This document shows, piece by piece, positions 12,001-25,600 of a stretch of 64,000 bases of DNA; position 1 is the stretch's first letter, and each line of letters begins with the position of its first letter. The notes under the pieces are model-generated. The model searched no databases, was not told the origin of the DNA, and saw only the letters and a program-made list of their open reading frames with translations. Position numbers and translations under genes: made by a program. The DNA comes from Anoplolepis gracilipes (lineage: Eukaryota > Arthropoda > Insecta > Hymenoptera > Formicidae): NCBI RefSeq assembly GCF_047496725.1, contig NC_132970.1:23710001-23774000 (forward strand). Direction: 5' to 3'.

Positions 12001-14208
12001 ATTCTTTATTAATATTCAATTTTAAAGTAAGAGCCCTTATTTATTTATTTATTTATCATTATTATCTAGCTAAAGATGAGATAAGACAATTGTTGCATTT
12101 AAATGATTATTTAAATAACTTTATTATCTACCTAACAGAAAACATTATCTATAGATTCATTATTCGTTTACTTTTTATAATAATTATGACATTTTTATAT
12201 TTGTTTACTATAGCACACGACAAAGAATTTAATTTTATATTTAAATTTGTGTTATTCTTTTAATATTTAAAATTTTTGAAATATCAATTTTAAATCAAAT
12301 CTATTTCTTCACTTTACTGTTTTTGTATACAAAATATACGGTTAATACTTATTAAATCTCTAAATGTCTTTGATTAAAATAAAATTAATATTTCAAAAAT
12401 TTTAAATATTAAAAGAATAATATATTTTAACCTGAGAGAGAAATAATTTTTATATCTGAGAGAGAATTCGAATTCTTTACTTCTTTAATAATAGTTGAAT
12501 ATTTTAGTCGCTTTTAAAAGAAAGAAAAAAAATTTTGTAAAAGATAATCCCTAAGAAAGAATTCGAAAGAAAAGAAAGAGAAGAGAAAGAGTTTTAATAT
12601 TGTTGCTCGCGCATTGCAAATCGCAAGGATGTATCATAAAGATGACAAGCAGCTCTTAGTAAATGCTTACTCTTCATTCTTTCATGCTTCATTTTTTCAT
12701 GCTTTAATATGTTTGATTCTTGCATTTAGTTCCAACTAGTCCTCCAAGCAGAATTAATATTTAAGATCTAATCATATTAAGAATCATTAACAATTTATTA
12801 AACGCTAATAAGTTACGTTCAACGGAATCTCTGGTTGACACAACGTGAAATATTTCTAAAATATTATATTGGGAATATGCTGGGAATATTTATTGACTTG
12901 TTCCAGAAATGTTACAGATGTTGTATTCCGTGAATATAAAAATTGATAAAAGATTCCATAAAAGTAAATATTTTAAAATATTGCTAATTTTACGTTACGA
13001 CTGTTGTGATTTGGACATATGAAAGTATAAAATACTTATATCTGAAATAAACATAATATGAAATTATAAAATAATTTATATTTTAAATCTATTTCAAATA
13101 TGAGTATGTCATATATTTTTAAGTGTATAAATACAACGAAATTAACAATCTCTTAAAATATTTACTTTACGATAGTTTTATGCTAGTATTTTTATGTACA
13201 AAATAATAAAAGAAATTATTTTTATTGATTTTTATATTCAGAAAATTTATAATAGACAATAATTTACAATTAGAAAAACATTTTAACAATTTATTTTAAA
13301 ATATTTTATATTTATCATAAATACATATTATAAATATAAATAATATAATATATAAAGGACTTTTTTAAAGTTTCCTTTATATATAAATATACATTATTTT
13401 ATTATTTTCATGTCGATGAGACTACTCATGGAACAATTGTAGCTTGAAAAGAAATATATTCATAGAAAATAAACAAAATATTTGATTCACAAATATAGCA
13501 AGTCGCAAATATATTCCATTGATATGTTACCGATGCAGTCTTACACGGACGTTCTTTAAACATATCATGATGAATAATCCCATCCACATAATAATAAAAC
13601 ATCTTTTTAAAAGTATACATGAAATATTCAGCCAACAGGTTGTGGATATATGTACATCCTGAAAGAAATATCTATAAAATATCCATTAATGTACATTTTT
13701 TGTACATCCTCACTGTCATATTTATAACATCTTTTTAGATTGTTCTGTGACTGCTCCATGTCAATTAGGGCATTGCTTGTCATTTTTGCGTTGCATTCTT
13801 GCGATTGGCACGGCGACGGACGCAAAGTTGCGAACAATGAGGCTCTCCTTGTCGGTTGAGATTCTTACGCAACTAATACACCCCGCCGCGGTGATTTCAA
13901 GGGATGACATCACTCTGACTCTCGGGCACGGCATTCGTTGAGAGGAGCGTTCACCACGAATTCGCGAACCGCCAGAAATAAACCGGACGAGGGACGGATA
14001 ATGCATACATGTGTCCGAACGTTTCAGGGCCGGTCATTCCACTTCGGTCGGCAAAAAGTCCGACAAATGCAGCGCGAGAAGGCAAGATAGTCGTCTTGTC
14101 CAAATACAGTCGACCGATCGATCGCGCCGTTTTATAGCACGATCATTAAAATACCGGGATAAAACTGTCGGTCACGTACTCAAAGTTCGACTATTCGATA
14201 ATAGTCCT

Positions 14209-14289
<81 letters not shown>

Positions 14290-17200
14290 AAAATGGAGAA
14301 AAATCTCTTATATACTGAATAAATATATGTTTTGTCTTTACTTAAAGTATGTAGATGTATAGAACTCTATTCATCTATATTGCTCGCAAAGGCTTAACAT
14401 CTGTCTCGTGTAATTCATTACAGATATGTAACTTTCCGATTGCAAGAGATATTTTGACAGATTTTGATAGATGAGTCAATACAACGAAGCGCATGATAAT
14501 CGTAAAAGATTATAGTGATTTGTTGACAACATTAAACAGTAATGATTTGAAAATTGTTTTTTATAAATTAGAACATTATTAAGATAAAACTGATCATGTA
14601 ATATTATGTAAAACTAAATAGATAAGTAAAAAAATATGTTCCGTTCTTCTAAATAATTAATCAATTAATTAAATTAATTTAAAAATCATTCTGTTTCAAA
14701 CTTAACAATTATATCTATTAATCGACTCTGTATTTTATTAATAAATATTCCTCATCAGTATATAGATACAGAGAAGTTGAGGAAAAGACATTACTTTTAA
14801 ACCCATTTCAATTTTTATTAAGCGATCATAAACTATCTTTAGAAGAATGACTCTTCAGAGAATCGTTGTTGCAATTTTCTTTTACGAAATAATATATATG
14901 TATATTTCGATTAATATTTCAGCAACTGGAATGAGCGAAAAAATTTCGAATGACCATCGACGATCTTTCAGAAGCGTGGGTCGTGACAACTCGATGATAA
15001 TGTGAACGGTTCGTTCATACAACGTTCCGTCGCTCTTAACGGGAGAGGCCGTCGGCCCGTCCTTGTGAAGCTAACTGTAATTCCCCGCGGATGCAGAGCA
15101 AAACTGTCGACGACCGGGAGAACTTCCTTCAAGGAGACCGATATAAAAGTGAGAGTCCTTCGTATCTGTGCGACGCGGCCGGTCCCGGGTTTGCTCGAAC
15201 GTGCCTAACCTACCCAATTGCGGATAAGTTACTCGTTATATAAAAACAGGAAAGAGAAACATTGATGGATCTCAAGCAAGTGCCAGCAATGTGTAACCAT
15301 TGGAAATTATATTTCCTCCGATTTATTAGTATTTTTGCTTTCTTTTTTTTGGAAAACACTAACAAATAAATTTCCAATTTTTTACAAATTGTTTGAAAGT
15401 TATTATAGTCGAATACAACGTACGATAGTTTTGCAACGATAAAAGACTTACAATCGATAAGATGTGTGAATAATTGTAGAATAATTATAGAATGAAAAAA
15501 AACGATACAAGGATACTGCGTAGCAGGAGCAGAATCGCTGTGCGTGAGGGGAAAAAATGAAATTCCACCCACATCCACTCTCCCGCGCTCGAAGGAGGAA
15601 AACAAGTCGTCGGGAAAATCGCGGACATCTTACGTCAGTGTTTGTAATAAGCTAAGCGGAATACGAATAGTACACTCTTGTGTGTATGGAAGCTCGCTTG
15701 TAACGCTTGTTTTACACGTGCGCTTCTGACCGCATCGTTGAGTCAGTGCTGAAGTATGCCAAGTGCGATTGAAACTGCGACTTTTCTATAGCTGATTGTA
15801 GATCATCGTGTATTACATGAATGTTCACGTCTGTTAATTGGTTTTTTTTTTTTTTTTTTGAATTTGTATAAAAATAATCTACGCGCGTGGGTGAGATGCA
15901 ATTGAATTAAAAATCTATCAATAATAATTTAGTAATTTAATTGAGAACCTTAATGAGAGAAATCTTTGATAATTAATATTCTTTTTAATAATTAATAAAC
16001 AGAGAAAAATGATATTTAAAGACTCATATTTCAATCAGTCTATCGTCAGGTTTAATTGACCATACATATACCATAATATATTTACATAATAATAATTAAC
16101 AATTTGCGTAACTTTTATAATCTTTGATAAGATCAGAAGAAATAAATCAAATCGATTAAGTATATATCTGCATTTTAAGAATAATCTTGTTTCATCAAAG
16201 AAATGAAGGAGCCATACTGATATTTGACTGCCTTTGATGTGGATGGCGAAAACTTAACCATCCTCGTCGAATCCTATCAAGCGATTTCAAGTAAATCGCG
16301 ATGTCATAAAAGTGAATCGCGACAGAGTGGCCTTTTTTTATCAACTGAAATTAGCATTAATATACTGCCGTTTGCGTGTGGCAGCGGCAGGCGTCAGCAT
16401 CAAGGACGTCGAGAATTTCAGGTTTCGTCGACCCGCTTAAAGGCCAACGCCGTCGCATCGTGCAGACACTTTTTGACTATCACCACGATGCAGGTCGATG
16501 CACCGGTGGTAACGAGAGAGTGTCGGCGATAGTCTATCGTTTTCCAAGATCAAGTCTCCCTCCTGCTGTATACCGGCACACCTTGCCCTGACTGTACAAG
16601 GTGTAACGCGATACCTTTAGGTTTCTACACTCCATCGCTCTCTAGGCTTGGACTGTAATTGCAATAGTGCCGACTTTAATCGGTTTCAAGCCATGACAAT
16701 ATCTTCGAGTTTCTTATGCACTTATTATTGACATTAATGATCTCCTTGAATCATCATATCGCGTTATATAATTATTAACACCTTTCGCATTTATACCGAT
16801 ACACAATTAATTCGGACTTCACATTTATTGTCTTTTTTAATTATTCATATACATATATATATTATTATATATTATACAGAGTGGCTCATTTTAATCTATC
16901 ACCCCTCATAATTTTGCAGGAAGCGATTATAGCGAAGAATGTTGAATACAAAAAATTGCAGTAGGGCTTTTAGTGACGCATTACGTAATATAATCAATAT
17001 GACCTTGGGCAGCATTATCAAGGTGAGATCAAGGTCATCTTCAATTTTTTAAATGGAACTCTTTACTCTTCATTGCCTACTCTAGTAGCTTTTCTCAAGA
17101 GCTTTCCAAAACACTATATTAAGTATTTTTTCGTTAAGTACTTTTCGAGTTGTAAGGGTTGAAATTTACAATATTTTGACGAAAAATACAAAATATCTTG

Positions 17201-18949
17201 TGAAATATTTAATTTTCGGTAATCTTACCTTGACACATATGCACAGAAAATCGAGACGAATCAAATGTAAAGAAAACACATGGTTGTCTGAAAGATTTTT
17301 CGCTATAACCGCTTCCTTCAAAATTATAAGGGCTAATAGATTAAAATGGGTATTATATATATTATATATACACACATATATGCACGCACATACGTACGCA
17401 CACACACAGATATACGCACAGTCACATACGCGCGCATGCCGGCGGTAAACGTCTTTTTTAAATAAAATGCAAGGCTGTTTTCAAAGTCATGTAATTAAAT
17501 AAAAATCGTAGGAAAGTTTAAAAAAAGTATTTTGTAGGTAAATCAATATACTTTATGAAACTTGACTTGAATTCATCGAGAGAATTTTCTTTATCAAGCT
17601 GCAGATTTTCAAAAATACATAATTTTAAAGAACAAAACAATGTGTTCTTTTTTAAAGCATAGAATAAGGAAAATACAAAAATTTTTAAAAGCTATCGATA
17701 GCAACTTAAAGGTAAAACTTCGAGCTTTAAAATGCTTTTTTTAAACTTTTCTACAATAATTTTTCACCGAGCTGCAACAGTTTGAAAATAGCCCATTGTT
17801 TTGACGTATAAAATGTGTTCCCTATATTTTTGTGCGTAATGTAGATCTTTTTCTTAATTATATTTATTACACAATATATATTATTTTATTACAAAATTAT
17901 ACTAACAATATAAATAATAACAATATATTATTATAGAAAATTTTATCTACATTATAAAATAAAATTTTATTGCACAAATGTTATACATGTGTAATTTTAT
18001 GTAAATATTATGCATAAGTAATTTTTATGGGGTTTCATCTAATCGCGGGACACATCAATCATAGACCCTAATAGACGTGTCTTACAAGGATTAACTCTTA
18101 CTTTCGGTTCGTTTCTCAGAAGCCTATTTTATTACTTTGTTTCGCTGGCCGATCGTTCTCCGTTACCTGATCAGTTGGTATTTGCGGAATTTCCGTTTCA
18201 TCATTTTACCTTTTCACAAGTTCTCCCATTGCTTATTATAACATGTTTCGCTAGAATAATATTTCCTAGAACAATCCACAAAGAATCTATTTTGAGAAAT
18301 GCTTTATGAAATATTTCGTAAACTCGTTATACATATAATTTAACAGAAAATTGTTAAGTGTAAAAAAAATTATATATATGTGTATATTTTAGATTATCCT
18401 TAATTATATGTATCATTATTGCGACTTAATAATTATATTAATGTTGTATGTACGTGTGTATATGCATACGCAAACACACATATATTGATATGCAAAATAA
18501 GTATTTATAAAATCGTAGATTGTAGCTCGAATGAAAGAAGAATGTATAAAAAATGATATGTAAAAATTGCTATACTAAAAATTTAATGAAAAAATTCTAG
18601 CAAGATTTCTATAATTCTATCAGTAAAACTGGCTACAAAAAAAGAAGGTAATAATTAAAAATTAAAAAATACACATATGAATATAAAATCCCTCTTCTAA
18701 AAAAAGATCTGTTAGTGACATTTTTGCCCTTTTTTCGCGATGGTTGGTTGTTGGTTGTCAGGTTCATGTACTGCTTGAATCGTGTGAAGAGCAGCACGCG
18801 ATTATCCCTATCAAATTACCCCGCAAATCGGACCCTATAAATCGGGTCGTGAGTAGCGGGTTTTATTATTCGTGTTGTCTACAGCTATCAAACGTCAAAC
18901 TATCAATTTTGACAGTTTGTTAGAATAATATAGAAAGGTATGAGAAATT

Positions 18950-18993
<44 letters not shown>

Positions 18994-19562
18994 GAGAAAG
19001 AGAGAGAGAGAGAGAGATTTAATCCCTCTTCTAAAAAAGGCATGTTATTGTTGCTCCTTTTTTGTTGCTGCTTTATTTGTGTTGTCTTCAGATTGTCAAA
19101 CGTCAAACTATCAATTTTGACAAGTTGTTTAACAGCTATTTAAAGAAGAGAAGAATAATATAGAAAGGTATAAGAAATTGAAAGAGATTGATAGAGCGAG
19201 ATAAGAGAGAAAGAAAGAGGGAAGAATGAATTACTTATATATAAATGTGTTTGTGTATTTTATTGAAAGGAATTCAAAGAGAGCGATATGAGACAAAGAG
19301 AAAGAGAAAGAGAAAAAGAGAGGGCAGAAGAGGTATGAGCTATTTATGTATATACATATGTATTATATATATATATATTATGTTATATAATATTTCTATG
19401 AAATTCTATTATATTCTCAGAGAAAGAGAAAAAGTGGAAAAATAAACGAAGAAAGAAATAGAAGAAGAAGGACAGAAAGAAAAGGAAGAGAGAGACAGAG
19501 AGAAAGAGAAAAAAAGATAAGCAAAAAAGAGAAGGTATATAATATTATCTAATAAAAGTTAT

Positions 19563-19621
<59 letters not shown>

Positions 19622-22600
19622 AGAGAGATAGGTATATATAAATTCAAATTTATAGCGTATGTGACTATATTAAGGAATAGGGCGCGCGTAGTACGCGCCT
19701 GTGATGTCTAGTATATAATATTTTATATAATATGACATTTATACGGATACGTCTATTTTTCATTTCTTTTTTCCTTTTTCAAATTGATGTGTAAAACAAT
19801 CGAATTTTTTAAAACGGAATTGATTGATCCGACAATGCGACACGAGACGTGCAAATGCAGAAAATTTGCGTAATATGTTTACAGACGGCGCGTTATCTCG
19901 CCATCGGCGCGCTCTATAAATTAACGCTATTACGTACGACATTATCCGTTGTGGCGGGACAACCAGTTTGCATAAGAAATGTGAGCGCGCCCATAAAGGC
20001 GCGTGTAAACGCGCTGTCAGATAATCACGGGTTGCGCTGTCGGAAGGCACGCGCCTCCCGAGTCGGTATTCTTCCCCATGTTCATCTCTCATGTAGGCAG
20101 TGGCCGCATCGTCATCGTCGATTTATGTGTATAGCTTTTCTTAAGATTTCACATTGGATAACAAAGAAGCGCTCCTAATTCGACGTGTCACTGGTAAATA
20201 GTATGCGCTGATAATTAAGATAATATAAGCAATCCAAAATATTTTAAACAAAAATTATTATATAACTTTTAAGTAAAAATTATTATATATAAATATATGG
20301 TATGTAATTCCATTGTAAAATGATTGTCATTTGAGAGAGAGAAAGTTCTAGGATCGAGTTTTCCAATATTTTCCCGCTGCTCAAGAGATTACTAAAAAAT
20401 CAAAATTTTAAAATGCAAATAGACTGTAAATTAATCATATTTTTTAGATCATTCTAAGCGCGTCTCAATAAATTTTCAAAGAGCATTTAACGTGATATAA
20501 TATTAGATATTTATAAATTAGATTAATAGATAATGTTATATATCTTGCTGCTGCTCATAAAAATATTTTAATTATCTTATAAACACGATAAATATAATTT
20601 CGTTTTTTTTTCTATAAGTTACAAAGATAACTCAATTCTAAATTTTTTTATCGATAAATATAGTAAAGGAGAAGAATATTTTGCTGCATTTGTTGCATTC
20701 TATCGGACTGCGCGTCAAAGTGACAACGCATCCTTGAACGCTCCGATTCTAGAGACTTGAATGCGTCACGATGCACTTTCGTGAGCCCAAGTAGTAACGG
20801 TCTACAGCGCTCGTCTGACTAATCCCGGTCCTCACTACTTGGAGCGTAGTTAGACACTTTAGACAGCCTCCCTTTCCTTTCGAAACAAATGCTTGTAGTT
20901 GATTGAAGTTTAGCGAAACTCACGTGTATCATACGAGTATCATATATATCTGAGAATCTGTTGTTGGAGGCGTGGCTAGGATTTCCCCACCAAACGCTAT
21001 TTCGATGAAGAGAAAGAAAGGAGACTCACGCGGCGGGAGGATCTTTCCTGAATGCTTTGGAGGGGCATCTACAAAGAGTGGAGGAAGGCTCTCCGGACGC
21101 AACGCAAGAGCCTCTCGTGAAAGGTGTCAGAAGCGCCTCAATGCCGGGAGGGTGCGCGTCCAAAGGATGTGGCTACATTCAATTTATCGCGCGTTATAAA
21201 TTGCTCAAGCGGCAATTTGTCGCCGATTTATTTAAATTAAAATTTATTTTGCATTGAATTTTTTTTCTGAACTTGTATTCTCCTTAGCGTATGGCTTATC
21301 TCTGCAATTTTTCTACAGTTTATTTTGTGAAACTTTGAATGGATCTAAAAGCTGACGTATGTGCATTTCGCCTAAGAAAAATGCAATCTCTTTGAACTTT
21401 CATCGTGAGAATTAAAATAAATTCAATTCTTATCAAATTGAAATTTGATTTTTAAAAGTTATCAGAAAATTTTCAATTATTAATTATAATGCATGACAGT
21501 TTTTATTGAGAGCTCATATTCCTTTTTATTATTATTCATATTATTCATGATAATCTATCGAAATCTGTACTCTTCAAATTTCTCAATCATTCAATATTTA
21601 CGTCATTATATCGAGTAAAAAGAGTATATGAAAGAATTTACTTTACAATTTAGATTATAATTGTAAAGTAAATCCTTTTATATACTCTTTAAATTGCGTA
21701 TATCAAGAACTAAATATATTGCTTTAATTAATTGCATAAATCCAATATTAAATATCTAAAATTCGAAAGAAATAGGCAAATTCTACTAAACTGCAGTCTA
21801 ATTGTATATCAAATAACAATTGAAATTTCTAGACGATTGTATTTACATAATCAAATTTGACAATCTATACATAGGCGTATTTATCGGCTCGCTAAATCGG
21901 CGCGCTTGTAAAAGAGATCGGCGATGATAGCGCGGAGGAAATGAATGGAGAAATCACGGGGCCGTTGACTTTGGAAACATGGCGCCTCGTAAATATCATC
22001 GAAGGCTCACGCACACGTGCGTGCATGCACTGGGAATCGAAAAAAAGAAATAAAGAGGAAAGAAGACGTGCGAAGAGGTATAGGGGGAGAGGAGGGGGAG
22101 GGGGAGGGGGAGGGGGAGGGAGAAGTGAGAAGGCAGAGGGAGGGAGGAGAGGGAAGCGCGCCGAAGACGACGGTGGATCGCGAACGAGAGGATGGGAGCT
22201 TTCGAAACGAGGTGTAAGGTGTACCACCGGGTGCCGTGGTACACTTTGCCGTGAAATTATCGTCCCGCACGGATCGACCCGGCTCCGGCCGTCGCCGACG
22301 ACGGAATTTGTGGCCGTGTCGGCGGATTTTCAGTCGACGAGCGAAACTTATGACCGTTCGAGTAACCCTGTTTTCATCTGGAAACAAAAGCCGCGCATCG
22401 TTAAATCAGGGACTCTAGCGATAGCTACACGGCAAACGTCAATTACGACATACTACGTACATAAACTTTGATTTAAAAACGTGCTTAATCGCAAATGTTT
22501 CCGTTTTTTTTTTTTACGGAATATAGAGTACCGAGGAAGCCTGCCTTATCCATGGATCTATCGTGTATATCATGTTTAGTAACACACTCTATATACTTCA

Positions 22601-25600
22601 AATAACGGAGCGTGAACTCTCTCATATGTAGAAGACCCGCTATCAAATGTCAGCGCCGCAATCGGTAACGTTGATCGTAAATCGAAAATCGTAACGGCAC
22701 TTGGATCTTAGAGAGTCCTCCTTATCGCGAGAACGGGACATCTCCGTATAGGCTGACTAGCTCTATTCTATTCTCCTTGACGGTCTATACTTTGGTTAAA
22801 CACGATTTTATCTCGACACGTTGACAATCTCGAATAGATGATAATTTGTGAGCTTGTTCTTATCACTTTTTATACTGCACAACATGTTGAATCATATTAA
22901 AGTAACATTTCAGAAATTCCCATATTTTTTCAATGCTTGATTTTAATGTTTATAAAACATCAAATATTGGTCAAAAGTTTAGGTGATGTCAATTAAAGAT
23001 CAAAATAACAAAGACCAATAAAAATCCGTATATAATTGTTTGTCTGTAAGAATTTGTAATTCTTGCGTCAAGATTGTATTCAAAACTTCATACAATAATA
23101 TTGTATCAAAACTTTTCAATCTACATCAGATTCTTGTAATTGCTTCTGTTTTGTTTAATCATCGCTATGCGTTACCATTAAAGAGAATCTGATGTATGAA
23201 ACTTTGACCTTTATTACTTTGACTTTTAATATTTATGTCGCCATAGAAAATTAAATAATTTTTAATATAATAATTTGTAATTTTAAATTTCAGTCTAAGA
23301 CTTTTATTGTCACCTATTTATATTCAGGCGTTCTATGTAATAAGTATATTTTACGAATAATTTAAAAACGATTGCATAATAAAAGGAGGAAAGTTCGGTA
23401 AAATTGGAATACGCAATTCTGCGATATGACTTTCGCGCGTATTCTAAAAATTTTTCAAAATCGTTTCAAGAGCTGTTAGAATGACGTTGCGAGCAAATAC
23501 GATGTGTCGCCGAAAAAAATCCATTTCTCATTTACACTCGAGGGCGAGGTTTCTTCAAAGAGACTTTCACTGCGTGTACACGTCGAGTTAATGCGGAAGA
23601 ATGCTTGTAGGTCGACGATTTTACGCCATCCAGAAGCTCTCTAAATCTTCCGACCCACGCTGGGTCGACCTCATTTCCTATATCTACCGGACAGCCGAGA
23701 TGTCAGCTTTTTTTTATGTGGATCCTAAGGCACCACTGGACCACATGGTAACTAGATGTTTTTTGCTATTTAGTAGGTTAGTCGGCCCATGGCGAAACTT
23801 TGTTAGAGAAACCGTTACGTCCTACAACGACCGTGGTGCCCTTCCATTGTGGTATTAGTCGCTCCATTGTTACCATCTCTTTCGAACCGTCGCGCCGCAC
23901 GCTCACGTGAGTTTGTCACGTATCATGTAATATGATGTTCTATATATCACAGATTGTGTACATTCTTTTAAGAATTATTTAAATCATCTGTTAGATTACG
24001 GATCAAAGGCACGATTAATAACTGTTTATAAGAATATTTTAGAATTATTAAACGCGTCTAAGAGTCTGTTTATTATAACTAAATTACATTGTAATTTTAC
24101 TCATTCTCAAAAAATAACGAGTTGAAATTGATACGTCATATAAAAAAATGACATAAATATTTGATTAGTAAAGTAATACGTTTTCTTTCTCCCGCTTCTG
24201 TTTCTAATTGCATTTTCTTTCATTTAAAAATGACAGAGTTATACTTTACCATCTCTTTAAATTATATGTTACAAATCTATTTTGATTTAAAAATACAAAA
24301 AATGTATATACATATATTAGCGTAGATTCCCAGCAAGCGAAAAAATCATTATGTAACATTAATCATAATATAACGTTATTACAACGATATTTAATAATAT
24401 GTAATATTAAGTATATATTGTTAAATATATAAGTTTTAATGCATACTTTTATACGTATATGAATCTAGATTGCTAGAACATCGATATACAGATAAGTCGG
24501 AGCAGTCATTTACAATTGGTTTGAATGTAAATGTATAGTTAGTAAATGTAGTTAAGACTTTATTAATGTATGCGTAAGAATTTCTTACACTTACATAAAC
24601 ATTCACATTCAACCCAATTATAAATGCCTTGGCTTGATCTGTCGCCATAAGAGACGTAGCCGTGTTAGCAGTCTAAATTTATACATAGAAATCCGTGAAT
24701 TTTAACGTTATAGCCAACATGATTGTGAATAAACTTTGATTTTAAGATCTGATTTTAAGGTTTTAATAACATTGAAATGGGAATTGCCTTAACATTGCAA
24801 ATAATGTCGCTTTAATGTTGCGCAAATGTTTTTCTTATAAGTTTAGTGTAATGTTTCTCAAGTAACATTGAATAAATGATAAATAACTGATCCAATGTGT
24901 CACAAAATTAAAAAATAGTGCAATAATAAAAAATAATTAATAAATAAAAAAAATAATATAAAGTAATTAATTCTTAATAATTATATTTAACTAGAGCGAA
25001 TTCAGGTTGATTTTCTTGTTTTTGAATTAAATTGAACTTATATTAATCTTTTATTTTAAATAAGTAATAAACAAACATTTTTTCATCTACTCAGTTTTAA
25101 ATAATCATATTTAATATTTCAATTTTGGGTTTGTGCCAAAAATTATACTGATGAGAACAATTATTACACTATTAATTGTAAAAGTTACACTTTGCAGACT
25201 TTGTATTATTGATGATGAAAACTTTAATACGAGAAAACTTAAAAAATAATATGTTATATTACGGTAAGTGAAAGAATTAACCCTCAAGCAGAACACATTT
25301 TTTTGGTACTGTAATCCTGTACACGTGAGTTACTGATGTTCGGCCTAATTTTTGTACTCTAGAATCACTTGAAAAATTGTAAAAAAATTTACACATCTTT
25401 GAAATCTAAACTAAGATTTTATATAATAGAGTTAAAAAAAATTATTTTTAAATATCGTATTTTTATCATTTTTTAGATTAAAATCTGGAAAAGTATGTTT
25501 TACATAAAAATTAATAATAATAGGGAAAAATAATTTTAAACAAAAAAGATTTTTAAGGATTTTTAGTTTAGATTTCAAAGTTTACGACAAAAAATACTAC

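Larger units (their letters stand above)
10653..13771. mobile_element. 3.1 kb long-armed inverted repeat (foldback-type element)
   Basis: The left arm (about 10653-11765) and right arm (about 12648-13771) are reverse complements at roughly 97-98% over the stretches I compared, with more divergence in the outer 100 bp. They flank an about 880 bp AT-rich centre. No transposase is recognised. An open frame of about 69 codons in the right arm (13426-13635, minus) recurs partly in the left arm, without known homology. The layout resembles a foldback element or a non-autonomous DNA transposon with very long terminal repeats. It lies inside CYP306A1 intron 1. Confidence 0.85.

Noticed and set aside
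13426..13635. 69-codon frame in the right arm of the 3.1 kb inverted repeat
   Set aside because: No homology and only partly kept in the left arm. Not enough to call a transposase.
21892..22471. Several overlapping frames of up to 176 codons on both strands
   Set aside because: They arise from the low-complexity GGGGGA tract and GC-rich flanks. The products are Gly/Arg or Pro/Ser homopolymers.
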